Assembly (NCBI GenBank): GCA_946406585.1
Contig: CAMJLI010000030.1
Location: forward strand, 1-14,797
Source of the DNA: an uncultured Prevotellaceae bacterium
GTDB taxonomy: Bacteria > Bacteroidota > Bacteroidia > Bacteroidales > Bacteroidaceae
Direction: 5' to 3'
DNA: 14,797 bases
Every line of letters begins with the position of its first letter. Position 1 is the stretch's first letter. Positions 7,563 to 14,797 of the stretch are shown here, piece by piece. A program made the position numbers and the translations under genes. A model generated the notes under the pieces. The model was not told the DNA's origin. It saw only the letters and a list, made by a program, of their open reading frames with translations, and searched no databases.

Positions 7563-8708
7563 TCAAATCTTGTGGCTTATGAAGTCGTTCTTGTCGGTAT
7601 ATTCATAACGCATGCGGGTGAAAAGGGAATGACGCAACAATCCGAGTTCCAGGGGGACAATTCTCCATGCCGGTATTTTCACCTTGAACTGATGAAGGGC
7701 TTTCTTGCCATTCAGTGTGCGTAGGATGGTGGTGACAAGAAAGGCTGCAATGCTTGCTCCCATAAGAATCCAGCGCATGGTGACTCCTGCATAAATGCAT
7801 GTTGCCAATATCAACAGGTAGGTGAGGTGAAGGGCAATCGTGTCGAAGGCATGGGTGACCCGTATGCTGCCACCGCCTTCCAAGTGCTTGCCTACCTCAT
7901 GGAAATATACTCGTTTGTTCTGCCATGTCTTTTCCATTATCGGATTCTCCCATAGCCAGGTGGATTCATCGGTGACAACCGCAGTCTTCCCCTCCTCGGA
8001 GAACTTGTTCACGAGAAAGTCGTATTCGCCTATTGAATATTTCAAATATTCCAAGAAACCGTTTCGGCTCATAAACTCGCTTTTGCGGAAAGACACGTGA
8101 TGGCAGTTGGTGCGAAATGCTTTTCCTCCCTGCGCATGGCGTAGCAAGTACAAGCTGGTGTGCAGCTGCTCAAAACGATGATGTGCCTTGGCTTCATCGG
8201 AATAGTTGGAATAGCCAAGAACAAGGTTCTTGTCGTTGCTTAATGAACGTGCCAACGATGATATCCAATGGCTGTCGGCTGGCTTGCAACGTGGGTCGGT
8301 GAACACAATCCAGTCGTTTTTCGCTGCTTTCACTCCCAATGTGATGGCCAACTTGTTTTTGCTCATGTAGCGAGACGTGTCTGGTACAAAGGTGTGATAT
8401 AGCTTTGGGTCTTGTGAATAGCGTTTCAGCACGTTCTCTGTCTCCAAGTCTGCTTTCTCCGACACCACAACCACTTCATAGCCGGGCTCGTAGGTCTGGG
8501 TCAGGTAGATTGGCAGGTGTTCGTCGAGTGCTTGATGGTCTCCGTTGCTCACAAGCATGATGGTCACTGGTGGCAACGGACCGGCTGATGCCGGCTGTTC
8601 TTCATGCTTCAGACGACGGAAAAACGGACTCATCAGTGGTGTGAGAAGTGCCAGGAAGATGACGATGCTTGATAGCACCAATGAAGTCATGTCTAAGGTG
8701 ATGGTCAT
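7563..8708 (-). CDS. Membrane-anchored family 2 glycosyltransferase (GT-A)
   Basis: The 381-residue protein has an N-terminal membrane segment (about 9-28), a cytoplasmic GT2 domain from about 46, and two C-terminal membrane segments (about 289-309 and 312-330). The GT2 domain shows PPVTIMLVSNGDH at 46-58, YEVVVVSEKADLET at 77-90, KNKLAITLGVKAAKNDWIVFTDPRC at 117-141 and GEYDFLVN at 227-234, the probable catalytic-acid region, followed by KRVYFHE. Where the metal-binding DxD should be, the sequence reads Asp138-Pro-Arg140. The ATG chosen overlaps the lysA stop as ATGA, the usual coupling arrangement. The frame continues upstream for 52 codons inside lysA, but that part is Arg-rich with no family match. 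The product is probably an envelope or surface glycan; acceptor and donor are unknown. Confidence 0.85.
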   Translation of the reverse strand: MTITLDMTSLVLSSIVIFLALLTPLMSPFFRRLKHEEQPASAGPLPPVTIMLVSNGDHQALDEHLPIYLTQTYEPGYEVVVVSEKADLETENVLKRYSQDPKLYHTFVPDTSRYMSKNKLAITLGVKAAKNDWIVFTDPRCKPADSHWISSLARSLSNDKNLVLGYSNYSDEAKAHHRFEQLHTSLYLLRHAQGGKAFRTNCHHVSFRKSEFMSRNGFLEYLKYSIGEYDFLVNKFSEEGKTAVVTDESTWLWENPIMEKTWQNKRVYFHEVGKHLEGGGSIRVTHAFDTIALHLTYLLILATCIYAGVTMRWILMGASIAAFLVTTILRTLNGKKALHQFKVKIPAWRIVPLELGLLRHSLFTRMRYEYTDKNDFISHKI

Positions 8709-9862
8709 AAGTCTTCTGTGATATATCCTACAGGCAACTTGCGGCAGTTGTATTGCGAGGCCATTATCTCGCCGTAGGCACCACTCGAACGCAGGGCTAT
8801 GAGGTCGCCACGGCGTGTCTCGTTCAGGTCTACAGACTTGCCGAACACGTCGCTCGACTCGCATATAGGACCTACCACGTCGTATGTGGCTGTGGGGCCA
8901 TTGCTCGTGATGTTCTCTATCTTATGGTATGCCTGATACAGGGCTGGGCGGATGAGGTCGGTCATGCCCGCGTCTACTATTGCAAACTGCTTGGAAGTGC
9001 CTTGCTTTACATATAATGTACGGGTGATGAGCGAGCCGCATTGTGCCACTACGGCTCTGCCAAGTTCAAAATGAAGTGTCTGGCCTTGCAACAGCTTCAG
9101 ATGGCGGGCGTAAGTGTTGAAATAGGACTTGAAGTCGGGTATTGGAACACGGTTTGGGTGTGTGTAGTCGATTCCCAATCCACCTCCAACATTTATGTTG
9201 GGTACAATGATTCTCTTGCGAACCAACTGCTTTTGCAAGTCGTTGATCCTGTTGCATAGTGATACAAAATCACCCATGTTCAGAATTTGAGAGCCTATGT
9301 GGAAATGCAATCCTACAAACTCCACATGGGGCATGGTGGACATCACATCTATCACGTTTTCCATGTCGCGCATGGCTATGCCAAACTTGTTCTCTGCCAG
9401 TCCGGTGGTGATGTTGGAATGGGTGTGTGCTCCCACGTCCGGGTTGATGCGGAGCGCCACGCGTGCCTTCTTGTTGCGGATGCTGGCAAGCTCCTCGATC
9501 ACCTCAAGTTCGGCTATGCTTTCTACATTGAAACAGAATATGTTTTTGTCGAGACCAAGATTGATTTCCCAGTCCGCCTTGCCCACACCGGCATACACTA
9601 TCTTGTGGGCAGGGAAGCCCGCGGAAAGAGAAGCCTTGATTTCACCGCCACTCACACAGTCGGCACCAAGGCCGGATTGGGCGATGATGTTCAATATCTT
9701 GGGATTGGCATTCGCTTTTATGGCATAATGTACGACAAAGCCCTCATGCTTGCCCACTTCTGCCTTGATGGCATCCAACGTCTGACGGAGCAGCTGGGTG
9801 TCGTAATAATAGAAAGGTGTGTCTATTTCTTGGAATTTGTCTATGGGGAATTTTCCTTTCAT
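8705..9862 (-). CDS. lysA: Diaminopimelate decarboxylase
   Basis: PLP-dependent decarboxylation of meso-diaminopimelate to L-lysine, the last step of the DAP pathway, in the cytoplasm. The fold III decarboxylase motifs are all visible: HYAIKANANPKIL at 45-57 with PLP-binding Lys49, GADCVSGGE at 66-74, GLHFHIGSQI at 184-193, the phosphate-binding NVGGGLGIDY at 224-233, FELGRAVVAQCG at 265-276, VGPICESSDVFG at 330-341 with the catalytic Cys, and SGAYGEIMASQYN at 360-372. The length of 385 is on the short side of the family but complete at both ends. The A-rich leader before MKGKFPIDKF is typical of Bacteroidota. It sits downstream of lysC across a 95-bp gap containing a hairpin, and its stop overlaps the next gene's start. 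Confidence 0.96.
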   Translation of the reverse strand: MKGKFPIDKFQEIDTPFYYYDTQLLRQTLDAIKAEVGKHEGFVVHYAIKANANPKILNIIAQSGLGADCVSGGEIKASLSAGFPAHKIVYAGVGKADWEINLGLDKNIFCFNVESIAELEVIEELASIRNKKARVALRINPDVGAHTHSNITTGLAENKFGIAMRDMENVIDVMSTMPHVEFVGLHFHIGSQILNMGDFVSLCNRINDLQKQLVRKRIIVPNINVGGGLGIDYTHPNRVPIPDFKSYFNTYARHLKLLQGQTLHFELGRAVVAQCGSLITRTLYVKQGTSKQFAIVDAGMTDLIRPALYQAYHKIENITSNGPTATYDVVGPICESSDVFGKSVDLNETRRGDLIALRSSGAYGEIMASQYNCRKLPVGYITEDL

Positions 9863-9887
9863 CTTTCTTTCTTGATTCTTTTAAATT

Positions 9888-9920
9888 GCCCCCGTGGATT
9901 GTTGCCAATCCATGAGGGGC
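9888..9920 (-). terminator. Imperfect hairpin between lysC and lysA (possible attenuator)
   Basis: In the 95-bp gap, a 7-bp stem (TGGATTG/CAATCCA, 4-base loop) is extended by an outer GCCCC/GGGGC stem across a small internal loop. Read on the minus strand, in the direction of transcription, it is followed by AATTTAAAAG rather than a U run. It could reduce read-through, slow polymerase or mark an mRNA processing site; a full terminator is not convincing. Confidence 0.4.
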
Positions 9921-9957
9921 CATAATGAGAAATGTGGTGTCGAATGCCACGTTTTGA

Positions 9958-11274
9958 TTATTGGAAAAGCTTGGCACTCAGGTTCTGGAGAGCGCGCTTC
10001 TTGTCTTGTTCCTTTACGAGGAAGGATATGTTGTAGTTGGAACCTCCGTATGATATCATTCTCACGGGGATGTCTTTCATGGCGTCGGTGGCCAAGGTCT
10101 CGAATCCAAGATTGCTCCAGTCGAGGTCGCCAACAACGCAAATGATGCACATGTGGGTGTCTACGGTCACGGTGCCATACTTCTTCAGTTCGTTGACGAT
10201 GTGGGTGAGGTGTGCGTCGTTGTCGATGGTCACGGAAACACCAACCTCTGATGTGCAGATCATGTCGATGGGGGTCTGGTAGCTTTCGAAAATCTCAAAC
10301 ACCTTGCGGAGGAAACCGGTGGCAAGCAACATGCGTGAACTCTTTATCTTGATGGCTATGATGTTGTCTTTTGCTGCCACGGCTTTTATCTGTCCGCGCA
10401 TGATGACATTGTCCACGGTGGTGCCTTCTGCATCTGGCTGCATGGTGTTGAGCAGGCGCACAGGAATGCCCGCATACTTTGCTGGCTGGATGCAGGTTGG
10501 ATGTAATATTTTTGCTCCGAAATATGCCAGCTCTGCTGCTTCCTCAAAATTCAGCTGGTGCACGGCCTGGGTGTCTTCCACTATGCGCGGGTCGTTGTTG
10601 TGCATGCCGTCGATGTCGGTCCAAATCTGGATTTCTTCTGCTTCGATGGCTGCTCCGATGAGTGAAGCGGTGTAGTCGCTGCCGCCTCGTTGGAGGTTGT
10701 CCACTTCGCCATAGGCGTTTCTGCATATGAAGCCTTGGGTGATGTAGATCTGATGTCCTTCGTTTTCTGAAAGTATGGCCTTCAGCTTGTCCTTGATGTA
10801 TTGTGGGTCGGGTTCGGCGTTCTTGTCGGTGCGCATGAAGTCGAGAGCCGACAACAGGAGGGCGTCAATACCTGTTTCTGCCATGTAATTGGCCATCATG
10901 TTGGTGCTGATGATCTCACCTTGTGCCACAATGCTCTTTTCTTCGAAACTGGTGAACAGGTCTTTGGTGAACGAGCGGAGGTAGTTGAATTCCTCTACAA
11001 GGAACTGGCGGGTCTTTTCACGCCATTCCTCGGTGGTGTAGAGCTCGTTCACATGCTGCATGTATTTCTTCTCGAGCTGGTTGATCACCTCGTTGGCTCC
11101 ATCGGGATTCTTCTTGTACAGGTAGTCGGATATCTCCACCAAGGTGTTGGTAGTGCCCGACATTGCTGAAAGCACCACGAACGTTGGCTCGCCACTGCGA
11201 GTGGTTAACGATGCTACATGCTTCATTCTATCTGTTGTGCCGACGGAGGTACCGCCGAATTTCATGACTTTCAT
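9958..11274 (-). CDS. lysC: Aspartate kinase (monofunctional, tandem ACT domains)
   Basis: Phosphorylates L-aspartate with ATP, the first step to lysine/DAP, threonine and methionine. The kinase domain occupies about 1-295: KFGGTSVG at 5-12, the nucleotide/substrate block QRGGSDYTASLIG at 195-207, WTDIDGMHNNDPR at 218-230 and FGAKILHPTC at 252-261. Two ACT domains follow at about 305-370 and 375-438, the second ending in NYNISFLVKEQDKKRAL, so allosteric feedback by lysine and/or threonine is likely. The 438 residues match the monofunctional class; there is no homoserine dehydrogenase fusion. The start is set by MKVMKFGGTSVG. The gene lies 63 bp after the FtsE-like gene; no good -7 box is seen in that gap. 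With lysA downstream it makes a lysine/DAP pair. Confidence 0.96.
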   Translation of the reverse strand: MKVMKFGGTSVGTTDRMKHVASLTTRSGEPTFVVLSAMSGTTNTLVEISDYLYKKNPDGANEVINQLEKKYMQHVNELYTTEEWREKTRQFLVEEFNYLRSFTKDLFTSFEEKSIVAQGEIISTNMMANYMAETGIDALLLSALDFMRTDKNAEPDPQYIKDKLKAILSENEGHQIYITQGFICRNAYGEVDNLQRGGSDYTASLIGAAIEAEEIQIWTDIDGMHNNDPRIVEDTQAVHQLNFEEAAELAYFGAKILHPTCIQPAKYAGIPVRLLNTMQPDAEGTTVDNVIMRGQIKAVAAKDNIIAIKIKSSRMLLATGFLRKVFEIFESYQTPIDMICTSEVGVSVTIDNDAHLTHIVNELKKYGTVTVDTHMCIICVVGDLDWSNLGFETLATDAMKDIPVRMISYGGSNYNISFLVKEQDKKRALQNLSAKLFQ

Positions 11275-11337
11275 AATGGTTGGATAATGGTTTTGTTATA
11301 TTGTATGTATATGATTATCGGAATGGGATGAACAAGG

Positions 11338-12045
11338 TCAGTCCTTGCCGTCCTCTGTCAGGTCCATGTGACGGTATTCGTTGGTGACATCGTTGAGAGA
11401 GCCGTCTTTACAACGGAGCACTGTACCGGGAAACTCGTCGAGAAGGTGGATGTTGTGTGTGGACATCACCACGGCGGTGCCGTCTTTGCTGATTTTCTTC
11501 AGCAGGCTCACTATGTGGCGTGCGGTGTCCATGTCCAGGTTGCCCGTGGGCTCATCGGCTATGATTATCCTTGGCTTGTTGAGAAGGGCGCGTGCTATGG
11601 CTATATGTTGCTGCTCGCCACCAGAGAGCTCATGTGGCATCTTGTCTATCTTGTCGGTCATGCCGACAGCCTCCAGCACTTGGTTGATGCGTTCGTCGCG
11701 GTCTTTGCGCTTGTTCCATTTTGTGGCCTTTAGCACAAAGTCGAGGTTCTTGCGTACGGAACGGTCGTGAAGTAGTTGGAAGTCTTGGAAAATGATGCCC
11801 ATTTCGCGGCGGAGGGCTGGCACTTCTTTCCTGCGTATGTGGTTCAGGTCGCGACCTAGTACTTCTGCTTTTTCGGGCTTGTCATGGTCAAGTTCGCAAT
11901 ACATGGTCTTAAGGAGCGAACTCTTCCCCGAACCCACCTTGCCTATGATGTAGACAAAATCTCCGCTGTCTACTTGCAAATTGACATCTTTGAGCACTAC
12001 ATTCCTGTCTTGCACGATGTTTACTTTCTGGTAATCAATCAGCAT
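11338..12045 (-). CDS. ftsE: FtsE-type ABC transporter ATPase
   Basis: Cytoplasmic ATPase subunit, probably FtsE, which pairs with the membrane protein FtsX to control peptidoglycan hydrolysis at division. The 235-residue product has Walker A GKVGSGKS at 35-42, Q-loop IIFQDFQLL at 84-92 with Gln87, signature LSGGEQQ at 140-146, Walker B RIIIADEP at 159-166 followed by TGNLD, and an H-loop with His197 (MSTHN). Size, lack of extra domains and the GNLD D-loop match the FtsE/LolD/MacB branch. The signature continues with His147 where FtsE usually has Arg. No ftsX is adjacent, so the partner must be elsewhere and the FtsE call rests on similarity alone; a LolD-like lipoprotein or other export role is the main alternative. 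The gene lies 42 bp after hisIE. Confidence 0.75.
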   Translation of the reverse strand: MLIDYQKVNIVQDRNVVLKDVNLQVDSGDFVYIIGKVGSGKSSLLKTMYCELDHDKPEKAEVLGRDLNHIRRKEVPALRREMGIIFQDFQLLHDRSVRKNLDFVLKATKWNKRKDRDERINQVLEAVGMTDKIDKMPHELSGGEQQHIAIARALLNKPRIIIADEPTGNLDMDTARHIVSLLKKISKDGTAVVMSTHNIHLLDEFPGTVLRCKDGSLNDVTNEYRHMDLTEDGKD

Positions 12046-12087
12046 GTCTGTTGTTTTTTGTTCTTAATGATGATGGGGCTTTCTTTT

Positions 12088-12720
12088 TCAGTGCTTGTGC
12101 CATTGTGGGTCATGGCGTTGTTGCAATTCTTTGGCCAGGTCTTCTATCCTAAGGCCCTTGCTTGTCAGGAGCACTATGAGATGGTAGAGCATGTCGGAGC
12201 CTTCGTAGACCAACCTCTCATTGCTGCCATTGGTGGCCTCGATGACAAGTTCCAAGGCTTCTTCGCCCACTTTCTGGGCCATGCGGTTGAGGCCGTCACG
12301 GAAGAGGCTGGTGGTATAGCTGCCTTCTGGCATTTCCTCGTGACGCTTTTCAATGAAATCTTGAAGCTCGGTGAGGAACAGCAGTGGGTTGTGGTCGTTG
12401 GATTCTCCCCAGCAAGTGTCCGTGCCTGTATGACATACCGGACCAGTGGGAATGGCTCTCACAAGCAGCGTGTCGTTGTCGCAGTCGGTTTTGATGTCTA
12501 CGAGTTTGAGATGGTTTCCGGATGTCTCTCCTTTTGTCCAGAGTGTCTGGCGGCTTCTGCTGTAGAATGTCACCAGCCCGGTGGCCAGGGTCTTGTCGAG
12601 AGCTTCCTGGTTCATGTAGCCAAGCATCAGCACCTGACGGCTTTCTGCGTCTTGGATGATGGCAGGAACCAGTCCGCCTCCTTTTTCAAAATTGATGTTC
12701 ATGTCGTTGTATATGTTCAT
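12088..12720 (-). CDS. hisIE: Bifunctional phosphoribosyl-AMP cyclohydrolase / phosphoribosyl-ATP pyrophosphatase
   Basis: Catalyses histidine steps 2 and 3: PR-ATP to PR-AMP, then ring opening to ProFAR. The N-terminal HisI domain (about 1-112) shows LMLGYMNQEAL at 31-41, RSRQTLWTKGETSGN at 55-69, the metal-binding DCDNDTLL at 79-86 and GPVCHTGTDTCW at 93-104, where the Cys and Asp residues bind Zn/Mg. The C-terminal HisE domain (about 115-210) carries KVGEEALELVIEA at 150-162 and the second helix EGSDMLYHLIVLL at 173-185. The 210-residue total is normal for a fused HisIE. The ATG at 12720 lies 11 bp after the hisF stop; the frame runs on upstream within hisF but that extension is Arg-rich and unlike HisI. 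MNINFEKGGG, six codons in, is a plausible alternative start. Confidence 0.95.
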   Translation of the reverse strand: MNIYNDMNINFEKGGGLVPAIIQDAESRQVLMLGYMNQEALDKTLATGLVTFYSRSRQTLWTKGETSGNHLKLVDIKTDCDNDTLLVRAIPTGPVCHTGTDTCWGESNDHNPLLFLTELQDFIEKRHEEMPEGSYTTSLFRDGLNRMAQKVGEEALELVIEATNGSNERLVYEGSDMLYHLIVLLTSKGLRIEDLAKELQQRHDPQWHKH

Positions 12721-12731
12721 CGGTTGTTTGA

Positions 12732-13490
12732 TTATAATCTCGTCTTGATGCCTTCGCTTTGGAGGTATTTCTTGAGCTCTGGGATGGGAATCTCGCCAAA
12801 GTGGAACACGCTGGCGGCAAGGGTTGCATCGGCCTTGCCTTTGATGAAAGCATCGCGGAAGTGTGTCATGTTGCCTGCTCCGCCACTGGCTATCACGGGG
12901 ATTGGCAGCAAGTCGTGCAATGTGGCAAGTGCTTCCAGCGCGAAACCTTGTTTCACTCCATCGTGGTTCATGCTGGTGAAGAGTATCTCGCCTGCACCAC
13001 GGTCGGCCACTTCCTTGGCCCATTCGAACAGCCCGCGGTCGGTGGCAAGCCGCCCACCATTGACGTAGCATGTCCACTCCCCGTTTTCGTATTTGGCATC
13101 GATGGCGCAGACGCATACTTGAGATCCGAAGTGCCGTGTGATGTCGTCGATGAGGGAAGGGTGGCGAAGGGCGGCACTGTTGACACTCACCTTGTCGGCA
13201 CCGGCATGAAGAAGTCGCTCTACATCTTTCAGCTCGTTGACTCCTCCTCCTACGGTAAAGGGTATGTTCACCTCTGTGGCAACCCTTGTCACCATGTCGG
13301 TGAAGGTCTTGCGTCCTTCGTGGCTGGCAGTGATGTCGAGATACACCAGTTCGTCGGCTCCTGCATCACTATATGCCTTGCCCAATGCGACGGGGTCGCC
13401 AGCCTCACGCAGGTTGACGAAATTGGTGCCTTTCACCGTCGTGCCGTCTTTTATGTCAAGGCATGGTATGATTCTCTTTGCTAATCCCAT
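12732..13490 (-). CDS. hisF: Imidazole glycerol phosphate synthase, cyclase subunit
   Basis: (beta/alpha)8-barrel that condenses PRFAR with ammonia delivered from HisH, giving IGP and AICAR. The catalytic aspartates are present as Asp12 ([10 protein letters not shown]) and Asp131 ([10 protein letters not shown]), equivalent to Asp11 and Asp130 of the Thermotoga enzyme. Phosphate-binding loops are VGGGVN at 80-85, VSVNSAA at 101-107, IASGGAG near 200-206 and [10 protein letters not shown] near 225. The 252-residue length is normal. The first Asp of the family's S-I-D-x-D-G loop is Asn175 here (TSMNHDG), while the second (Asp177) is kept. The start ATG lies within the end of hisA (10-bp overlap), indicating translational coupling and balanced synthesis with its HisH partner encoded two genes upstream. 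Confidence 0.97.
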   Translation of the reverse strand: MGLAKRIIPCLDIKDGTTVKGTNFVNLREAGDPVALGKAYSDAGADELVYLDITASHEGRKTFTDMVTRVATEVNIPFTVGGGVNELKDVERLLHAGADKVSVNSAALRHPSLIDDITRHFGSQVCVCAIDAKYENGEWTCYVNGGRLATDRGLFEWAKEVADRGAGEILFTSMNHDGVKQGFALEALATLHDLLPIPVIASGGAGNMTHFRDAFIKGKADATLAASVFHFGEIPIPELKKYLQSEGIKTRL

Positions 13491-14206
13491 GGTCTTTCCG
13501 TAAGTTTGGTAATGTCTATCTTCCCCTCATAGAATGCTTTGCCGAAAACCACGGCAGGGATGCCGCGACGCTCAAGCTCGATGATGTCTTCATTGCACGA
13601 CACGCCGCCACTTGCTATCAGATGGAGGGAAGGAAATTCACGCATCACTTCTGAATATAATTCCATCGCAGGGCCTTGCATCATTCCATCGCGTGATATC
13701 TCGGTGCATAGCACCTTTGTCACGCCAAGTGCCAGGTATCTCTTCAAGAAGGGCAGCAATGGCTCGCCGCTGTCTTCTTTCCATCCGTTGATGCTGACCA
13801 TCCCGTTTCTAGCATCAGCGCCAAGTATGATTTTCTCGGCGCCATAACGTGTCAGCCATCCGGCAAATAGGGTGGGGGAGGTTACCGCCACTGACCCCAC
13901 AGTCACCATGGCAGCACCGCAACTGAATGCTTGCTCTATGTCAGAATCACTCTTTATGCCTCCTCCGAAGTCAACAATGAGATTAGTTGAAGAGGTGATG
14001 GCACGAAGGCTTTCTGTGTTGACGATGTGGCGAGACTTGGCACCGTCAAGGTCTGCCACATGAAGCCGCTTGAATCCCATGGATTCGAATTGCTGTGCTA
14101 CGGCAGCGGGGCTGTCGGCGTAAACCTTTTTTTCTCCATAGTCACCTTGAGTCAGTCTCACGCACTGACCCCCAATGATGTCGATGGCGGGAATGAGTTC
14201 AATCAT
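13481..14206 (-). CDS. hisA: ProFAR isomerase (HisA)
   Basis: Amadori isomerase converting ProFAR to PRFAR, the HisF/HisH substrate. It is a half-repeat (beta/alpha)8 barrel homologous to HisF. Catalytic Asp9 ([11 protein letters not shown]) and Asp131 (LGADARNG) sit at the ends of strands 1 and 5. Other family blocks are CVRLTQGDY at 15-23, HVADLDGAK at 49-57, VDFGGGIKS at 78-86, [19 protein letters not shown] and [10 protein letters not shown]. The length of 241 is standard. It overlaps the hisH stop by 8 bp upstream and the hisF start by 10 bp downstream, so the three are tightly coupled in the order hisH-hisA-hisF. Confidence 0.97.
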   Translation of the reverse strand: MIELIPAIDIIGGQCVRLTQGDYGEKKVYADSPAAVAQQFESMGFKRLHVADLDGAKSRHIVNTESLRAITSSTNLIVDFGGGIKSDSDIEQAFSCGAAMVTVGSVAVTSPTLFAGWLTRYGAEKIILGADARNGMVSINGWKEDSGEPLLPFLKRYLALGVTKVLCTEISRDGMMQGPAMELYSEVMREFPSLHLIASGGVSCNEDIIELERRGIPAVVFGKAFYEGKIDITKLTERPWD

Positions 14207-14797
14207 CTTGTTTGCTGTAGTTGCGGGCTATGTCCAAAAAGTTGTTCAATATGGTTTCTCCCACGCGACCGCTCTTTTCAGGGTGGAATTGCGTGGCGTA
14301 AAAATTATCCTTGTGTATGGCGGCACTGTAAGGGTGAATGTAGTCGGTTGTTGCTATCGTGTGTTCGCTTAATGGCACGTGGTAGCTATGTACGAAATAC
14401 ACAAAATCGCCTTCCTTCAAGCCGGAGAAAAGTGGTGTTTTAAGGTTGGTGATCTCGTTCCATCCCATTGCCGGAATCTTGTCGTCATGACATAAGGGGA
14501 CGAATTTCCTTACGTCCATGTCGAATATTCCCAGGCAGTCGGTATCGCCTTCTTCCGAGTGGCGGCACATCAATTGTTGTCCTATGCAAATGCCAAGTAC
14601 TGGTTGGCGGAGCGACACGATGACTTCGTCGAGACGATGCTGGCGCAGGTATGTCATGGCGTTGTTGGCCTCACCCTGGCCGGGAAAGAGGACGCAGTCG
14701 GCTTGTGCCAATTGCTCAGGCACATCTGTTAGTTTCGGGGTCACTCCAAGTCTTCTTAATGAACTTTCCACCGAAAAGATGTTGCCGGCATTGTATT
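14199..14797 (-). CDS. hisH: Imidazole glycerol phosphate synthase, glutaminase subunit (5' end outside window)
   Basis: Class I glutamine amidotransferase that releases ammonia from glutamine for HisF. The frame is open to the right edge and begins YNAGNIFSVESSLRRLG, which matches the conserved DYGAGN-SV start of HisH, so only the first handful of residues are missing. The GTG at 14771 that could be read as a start is an internal valine. The nucleophile Cys is in LGICIGQQLM (family LGICLGMQ), and the His-Glu pair of the triad is in TQFHPEKSG. Other HisH features are LFPGQGEANNAM and YFVHSYHVP. The C-terminal NNFLDIARN is as expected. It is the first visible gene of the hisH-A-F-IE run; its promoter lies outside the window. 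Confidence 0.95.
   Translation of the reverse strand, partial: YNAGNIFSVESSLRRLGVTPKLTDVPEQLAQADCVLFPGQGEANNAMTYLRQHRLDEVIVSLRQPVLGICIGQQLMCRHSEEGDTDCLGIFDMDVRKFVPLCHDDKIPAMGWNEITNLKTPLFSGLKEGDFVYFVHSYHVPLSEHTIATTDYIHPYSAAIHKDNFYATQFHPEKSGRVGETILNNFLDIARNYSKQDD

Noticed and set aside
8709..8864. Upstream extension of the GT2 glycosyltransferase frame by 52 codons into lysA
   Set aside because: The extension is Arg-rich, overlaps conserved lysA sequence, and removes the N-terminal membrane segment from the start; the ATGA overlap is the normal start.
11273..11292. Nine-base direct repeat ATAATGGTT with a 2-bp spacer at the lysC start
   Set aside because: It is short and A/T-rich with no matching copies seen nearby; likely chance, and no operator is supported.
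11884..13068. A 394-codon open frame on the plus strand antisense to the ends of ftsE and hisF and all of hisIE
   Set aside because: The opposite strand encodes three well-supported enzymes with intact motifs. The plus-strand product crosses gene boundaries and has no recognisable domain. It is a codon-usage shadow.
12721..13116. Upstream extension of the hisIE frame by 132 codons into hisF
   Set aside because: The extra sequence is an Arg/His-rich shadow of hisF. HisI similarity begins only after the ATG at 12720.
12759..13484. A 241-codon open frame on the plus strand covering almost all of hisF in antisense
   Set aside because: HisF is unmistakable on the minus strand, and the antisense product shows no family motif.
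14769..14771. GTG as a hisH start codon
   Set aside because: The frame stays open upstream and encodes YNAGNIFSV, the conserved HisH N-terminus; the GTG is an internal Val.

Overview
The window looks like chromosomal housekeeping DNA from a member of the Bacteroidales, most likely Prevotellaceae. The evidence is Bacteroidota-type -7 promoter boxes (TAnnTTTG) at the divergent rlmH/pgm spacer, A-rich rather than Shine-Dalgarno-type leaders, a class III fructose-bisphosphatase, a fused HisIE, and protein sequences resembling Bacteroides/Prevotella orthologues as I remember them. Genus is inference. I see no mobile element, CRISPR array, rRNA or tRNA. The longest stretch without a gene is the 216 bp between rlmH and pgm, and it holds two probable promoters.

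Layout. Positions 1-1094, plus strand: the 3' part of a KdsC-like HAD phosphatase gene (cut by the left edge), then maf. rlmH (minus) converges on maf and overlaps its 3' end by 29 bp. A divergent spacer separates rlmH from a 582-residue phosphohexomutase gene (plus), which ends at a perfect 14-bp hairpin that probably terminates transcription from both sides. From the right edge down to 3605 all genes lie on the minus strand, in transcription order: hisH (cut by the right edge), hisA, hisF, hisIE, an FtsE-type ABC ATPase, lysC, lysA, a family 2 glycosyltransferase, a GT4-like glycosyltransferase, class III fbp and a DUF554 membrane protein. Most neighbours overlap or are under 65 bp apart, so this is probably one long or a few nested transcription units.

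How the genes fit together. HisH/HisF make the imidazole ring of IGP, HisA isomerises ProFAR, and HisIE carries out the two preceding steps, so the middle of histidine synthesis is complete. LysC and LysA are the first and last enzymes of the DAP/lysine route, which also feeds peptidoglycan; the FtsE-like ATPase fits a cell-envelope theme. Fbp (gluconeogenesis) and the phosphohexomutase supply hexose phosphates and activated sugars that glycosyltransferases draw on. This link is contextual only.

Most unusual features: the two adjacent glycosyltransferases both depart from their family plans. The GT-A enzyme has DPR where DxD is expected. The GT-B protein lacks the donor-binding domain and carries a helical C-terminal half resembling a nucleotidyltransferase family with its catalytic core removed. 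A perfect 17-bp inverted repeat also lies inside the DUF554 coding sequence.
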